DNA of 37,651 bases from CAYVTV01 sp964526475 (lineage in GTDB: Bacteria > Bacteroidota > Bacteroidia > Bacteroidales > GCA-2748055): positions 1 through 37,651 of the forward strand of contig CAZGKF010000037.1 of NCBI GenBank assembly GCA_964526475.1. Direction: 5' to 3'. The notes under the pieces were generated by a model. That model was not told where the DNA came from and made no database searches. It was given only the letters and a program-made list of their open reading frames with translations. Both the position numbers and the translations under genes were made by a program. The stretch's first letter is position 1. Each line of letters starts with the position of its first letter. Positions 35,333-37,651 of this stretch are shown piece by piece.

Positions 35333-36244
35333 ATGACACTTTTACAAAAAGAAAAAGCGTTCTCAAGGGAGTGGTTTATGAATTACTCCCTTATGGTTAC
35401 AGGTTGTTTTATCCTGGCCTCAGGATTTGTTTTTTTTATTACTCCAAATAGAATTGTTCCCGGGGGAGTTTATGGTATAAGCATTGTGATCCACTACGTC
35501 ACAAAGGGAATGTTTTCCTTTGCTCAACAAGGGATTCCTGTTGGTTTAATGGGCTTGGTGTTAAACATACCTTTAACCATTATTGCTATCAGGATACTTG
35601 GGCCCAGGTTTGGAGTAAAAACTATACTTGGGTTTTTCCTTACTTCGGGGTTTATTGATCTTCAAACCTGGATATATGGGTATGAGCCTCTGGTTAAAGA
35701 CGATCTGCTTCTTTCATCTGTTTTTGGAGGAGTATTGATTGGTTTTGGGCTGGGGCTTATTTTTAAATCAAAGGCCTCATCAGGCGGATCCGACATACTG
35801 GCTATGATATTTGCAAAATATAACCGCTTACCTTTAGGCCAGTTACTTATCTATATTGACTCAGTGATTGTTCTGCTGGGGCTGGTAGTTTTTCGTGACT
35901 GGAAGATTCCTTTGTATTCCTGGATTGTGATTTTTATTTCAGGGAAGGTAATTGATACAACAATGCAAGGTCTGGACTATAACAAAGCCTTATTTATTAT
36001 TTCCGATAAATACGAAGCAATTGTCGAAAAAATACTGAATGATCTTGGCAGGGGTGCTACTGCAATTCCGGTTAAGGGTATGTATAAAGGACAAGAGAGG
36101 CAAATGATATTTGTTAATGTTAACAGGAGGGAGATGGTTATTCTCCAGGATTATATCAGGGGGGTTGATCAGAATGCTTTTGTGACGGTATTTAATACCA
36201 CTGAGATTTTCGGAGAAGGATTTAAATCGTTGAAGGAGAATTGA
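35333..36244 (+). CDS. YitT family membrane protein
   Basis: The ATG at 35333 gives 303 residues; a TTG three codons earlier is an alternative. An integral-membrane domain (DUF161) with about five or six hydrophobic segments spans about 15-200: GCFILASGFVFFITPNRIVPGGVYG, GLMGLVLNIPLTIIAIRILG, SVFGGVLIGFGLGLIFKSKASSGGSD and LLIYIDSVIVLLGLVVF. A cytoplasmic DUF2179 domain (about 215-300) follows, with LGRGATAIPVKGMYKGQERQMI. Transport substrate and role are not established for the family. It is divergent from glnS. Confidence 0.9.
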   Translation: MTLLQKEKAFSREWFMNYSLMVTGCFILASGFVFFITPNRIVPGGVYGISIVIHYVTKGMFSFAQQGIPVGLMGLVLNIPLTIIAIRILGPRFGVKTILGFFLTSGFIDLQTWIYGYEPLVKDDLLLSSVFGGVLIGFGLGLIFKSKASSGGSDILAMIFAKYNRLPLGQLLIYIDSVIVLLGLVVFRDWKIPLYSWIVIFISGKVIDTTMQGLDYNKALFIISDKYEAIVEKILNDLGRGATAIPVKGMYKGQERQMIFVNVNRREMVILQDYIRGVDQNAFVTVFNTTEIFGEGFKSLKEN

Positions 36245-36287
36245 GAAAAGGGAGTAATACGATAAGCATCAAAACTCAAAATTAATT

Positions 36288-36295
36288 TAACTTTG
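36288..36295 (+). promoter_or_regulatory. Promoter-like -7 box of folB
   Basis: TAACTTTG, identical to the boxes at pgk/holB, ends 23 bases before the folB ATG at 36319. Confidence 0.45.
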
Positions 36296-36318
36296 GAGAA
36301 GAAATAAAAATACAGGTT

Positions 36319-36669
36319 ATGGGAAAGATACACCTTGAGGACATGGAGTTTTATGCTTATCACGGACATTATAAAGAGGAACAGATAGTAGGGAACAAGT
36401 TTCTTATTGATGTCATTGTTGAGTCTGATATGGATATTCCGGCCAGTACAGATGAACTTTCAGATGCGATCAACTATCAGGTTATTTACAAACTGGTACA
36501 AGAGGAGATGAAAATGAAATCCAGATTACTTGAAAATATTGCTAAAAGAATACTGGATGCCATTTACAGAGAACATCAGGATATTCAAAAAGTTACAGTT
36601 ACTATACGTAAGATGAATCCTCCTATGGGAGGGAAGATGAAGAGTGTTAATGTAACACTAAGCCGGTAA
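36319..36669 (+). CDS. folB: Dihydroneopterin aldolase
   Basis: FolB cleaves 7,8-dihydroneopterin to 6-hydroxymethyl-dihydropterin in folate synthesis. The 116-residue protein carries the usual blocks: IHLEDMEFYAYHGHYKEEQIVGNKFLIDV (catalytic Glu region), SDAINYQVIYKLV, LLENIAKRILDAI and VTVTIRKMNPPMGG with the active-site lysine. Length and order are standard. It has its own promoter-like box and converges on the mutarotase-like gene 11 bases away. Confidence 0.93.
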   Translation: MGKIHLEDMEFYAYHGHYKEEQIVGNKFLIDVIVESDMDIPASTDELSDAINYQVIYKLVQEEMKMKSRLLENIAKRILDAIYREHQDIQKVTVTIRKMNPPMGGKMKSVNVTLSR

Positions 36670-36680
36670 ACTTCGGGCAA

Positions 36681-37379
36681 CTATGGTATGGAATTAATAA
36701 ATACGAATAGATCTATAACAATAAATTCTATTCTGCCGCCTTCTTCAGGTATTATATAAGGTTGCGGTTCACCCGCAGCATTGATGAAGCCTATTGCCAA
36801 CTGCCCGACTCCATCAACCATTGAGAAAAATTCCGCGCTTTCGAGACCTCCGAGATCACTGTTATTCATTTCCTTTCCGTGATTATACCATTCTGCTCTG
36901 TCGTCATACATTTCCCTGTAGATAAAAGATGCACTCAATTGCAGGCTTCCATCCTGTTTTAAGTACACCTCCGTTTCTTTAACAGGAATGTTTGAAGTTT
37001 CTCCATGAACGGGATGACAGAAGCCATTTTCTTCTCTGGGCATTCCCCGGTTGCGCATCCCGTATAATTCAACTCCACCCATATAGGTTGGAATAAATGA
37101 AAAACCACGTGCAGGTTTTTTATTAATGTATACATTGTCATTATAAGGAGAAAAAATAACCGGATCGGGCAGTTCAATGGGCTGATCCCAGAAGATCTGT
37201 CTGTCATTAAAATAAACCTGCCCTAACGAAAACCCTTTTGTCGGAAGTAATTCAACTTTAAGTTCCTTATACCCTATGATAAGCCGGTAGGTGTTTGCAG
37301 CGTCAAATTCAAAATAGCGATTCTCTATTTTAAAATCCCCGATTTTAAGTTCACCTGAAGAACTCAGGCAATTAATCAC
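36681..37379 (-). CDS. Galactose mutarotase-like (DUF4432-like) protein, short and perhaps frameshifted
   Basis: From GTG 37379 the frame gives 232 residues. The N-terminal two thirds resembles the aldose-epimerase-like beta-sandwich of DUF4432 type: KELKVELLPTKGFSLGQVYFN, ARGFSFIPTYMGGVELYGMRN and the His-Gly segment HPVHGETSNIPV. Family members usually exceed 300 residues; this one ends soon after a strand near FIYREMYDD, so the C-terminal catalytic part seems absent. Upstream, an ATG at 37410 opens MKNKDNTEKN in the neighbouring frame; removing one base from the T7 run at 37382-37388 would join it to this frame. The gene may be decayed, or the assembly wrong there. The family call is tentative. 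Confidence 0.55.
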   Translation of the reverse strand: MINCLSSSGELKIGDFKIENRYFEFDAANTYRLIIGYKELKVELLPTKGFSLGQVYFNDRQIFWDQPIELPDPVIFSPYNDNVYINKKPARGFSFIPTYMGGVELYGMRNRGMPREENGFCHPVHGETSNIPVKETEVYLKQDGSLQLSASFIYREMYDDRAEWYNHGKEMNNSDLGGLESAEFFSMVDGVGQLAIGFINAAGEPQPYIIPEEGGRIEFIVIDLFVFINSIP

Positions 37380-37486
37380 GATTTTTTTCTGTATTATCTT
37401 TATTTTTCATGAAAGAAGATATATGAAAAGATTAAAATTACATTTTAGTACCTTACATCTAATATTCTTGTATTATTTGGTAAAAA

Positions 37487-37514
37487 TTCCAAAAAACAAA
37501 TTCCAAAAAACAAA
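37487..37514. repeat. Two exact tandem copies of a 14-base unit
   Basis: TTCCAAAAAACAAA occurs twice with no spacer (37487-37500, 37501-37514), followed by looser A-rich repeats (AATAATAAACAATAACAAA). It lies in the 272-base right-hand intergenic stretch. Such A-rich short repeats are common between Bacteroidota genes. Confidence 0.8.
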
Positions 37515-37550
37515 TAATAAACAATAACAAAATTATAAATACGAAACACA

Positions 37551-37649
37551 CTATTTTGATTTTTCAATGATTGAAGAAAATATTTTTTTCAATTGATTGG
37601 TATCCTCACTGTTTGATATATTCTTTAGAAGTTTTCTTGTATATAACCT
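37551..37649 (-). CDS. 3' end of an unidentified gene running off the right edge
   Basis: Reading minus from 37649, 32 codons stay open to a TAG at 37551: RLYTRKLLKNISNSEDTNQ followed by LKKIFSSIIEKSK. The composition is helical and charged, plausible as a protein C-terminus, but too short to name a family. The two other minus frames hit stops earlier. It may be a chance open frame. Confidence 0.3.
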   Translation of the reverse strand, partial: RLYTRKLLKNISNSEDTNQLKKIFSSIIEKSK

Positions 37650-37651
37650 TA

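Noticed and set aside
1..37651. tRNA, rRNA, CRISPR array, insertion sequence or prophage genes
   Set aside because: No cloverleaf-like GTTCRANNC segments in the gaps, no spaced direct repeats of array type, and no transposase, integrase or phage structural motifs were seen.

Overview
The window reads as a chromosomal segment of a Bacteroidota bacterium, most likely class Bacteroidia. The evidence is a type IX secretion system (T9SS) C-terminal sorting domain on a secreted protein, the T9SS genes porW/sprE, porX and gldH, the holB-ricT-gldH gene order, DUF1987/SiaC, a FISUMP lipoprotein, lipoproteins throughout, and promoter-like boxes of the Bacteroidota form TAnnTTTG. No species can be named. 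No core T9SS structural genes (gldKLMN/porKLMN), rRNA, tRNA, CRISPR or phage genes were seen.

Layout. Positions 1-733 (minus) hold a 5'-truncated AAA/DUF4143 ATPase. Positions 854-5573 (minus) hold a two-gene secreted-protein unit: a beta-helix-like protein ending in a dockerin-like repeat, then a large T9SS cargo with Ig-like, cohesin-like and dockerin-like modules, closed by a strong terminator. Next come a FISUMP lipoprotein (6124-7383, minus), a TraB/GumN-family protein (7749-8636, plus) and a B12-dependent ribonucleotide reductase (8787-11414, minus). From 20495 down to 11872 a minus-strand run holds porW, porX, tsaE, alanine dehydrogenase, an unknown lipoprotein, plsC and waaA, mostly with gaps of 11-15 bases. 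A Tat-exported Gfo/Idh/MocA oxidoreductase (20810-22183) stands alone with its own terminator. A metallophosphoesterase, a SiaC-family regulator and a small ribbon-helix-helix-like protein follow on minus, then a small membrane protein that overlaps the end of lepA tail to tail, then pgk. From a symmetrical divergent promoter region at about 28063-28096, the plus-strand run holB-ricT-gldH-trmB-atl-mrp-nifU begins. The right end holds glnS (minus), yitT and folB (plus), a short, possibly frameshifted mutarotase-like gene (minus) and the edge of one more minus-strand open frame.

How the genes fit together. Most genes are housekeeping: translation fidelity, tRNA modification, glycolysis, dNTP supply, Fe-S assembly, folate and envelope lipids. 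The thread through the accessory part is surface display. PorW, PorX and GldH serve type IX secretion, WaaA and PlsC build the lipids of the outer membrane to which T9SS cargo is attached, and the 854-5573 pair looks like cargo. The most interesting lead is that pair: one protein has two cohesin-like modules plus a T9SS anchor, and its operon partner has a C-terminal dockerin-like repeat but no sorting domain. This suggests a small surface complex assembled by cohesin/dockerin-type contacts; that is inference.
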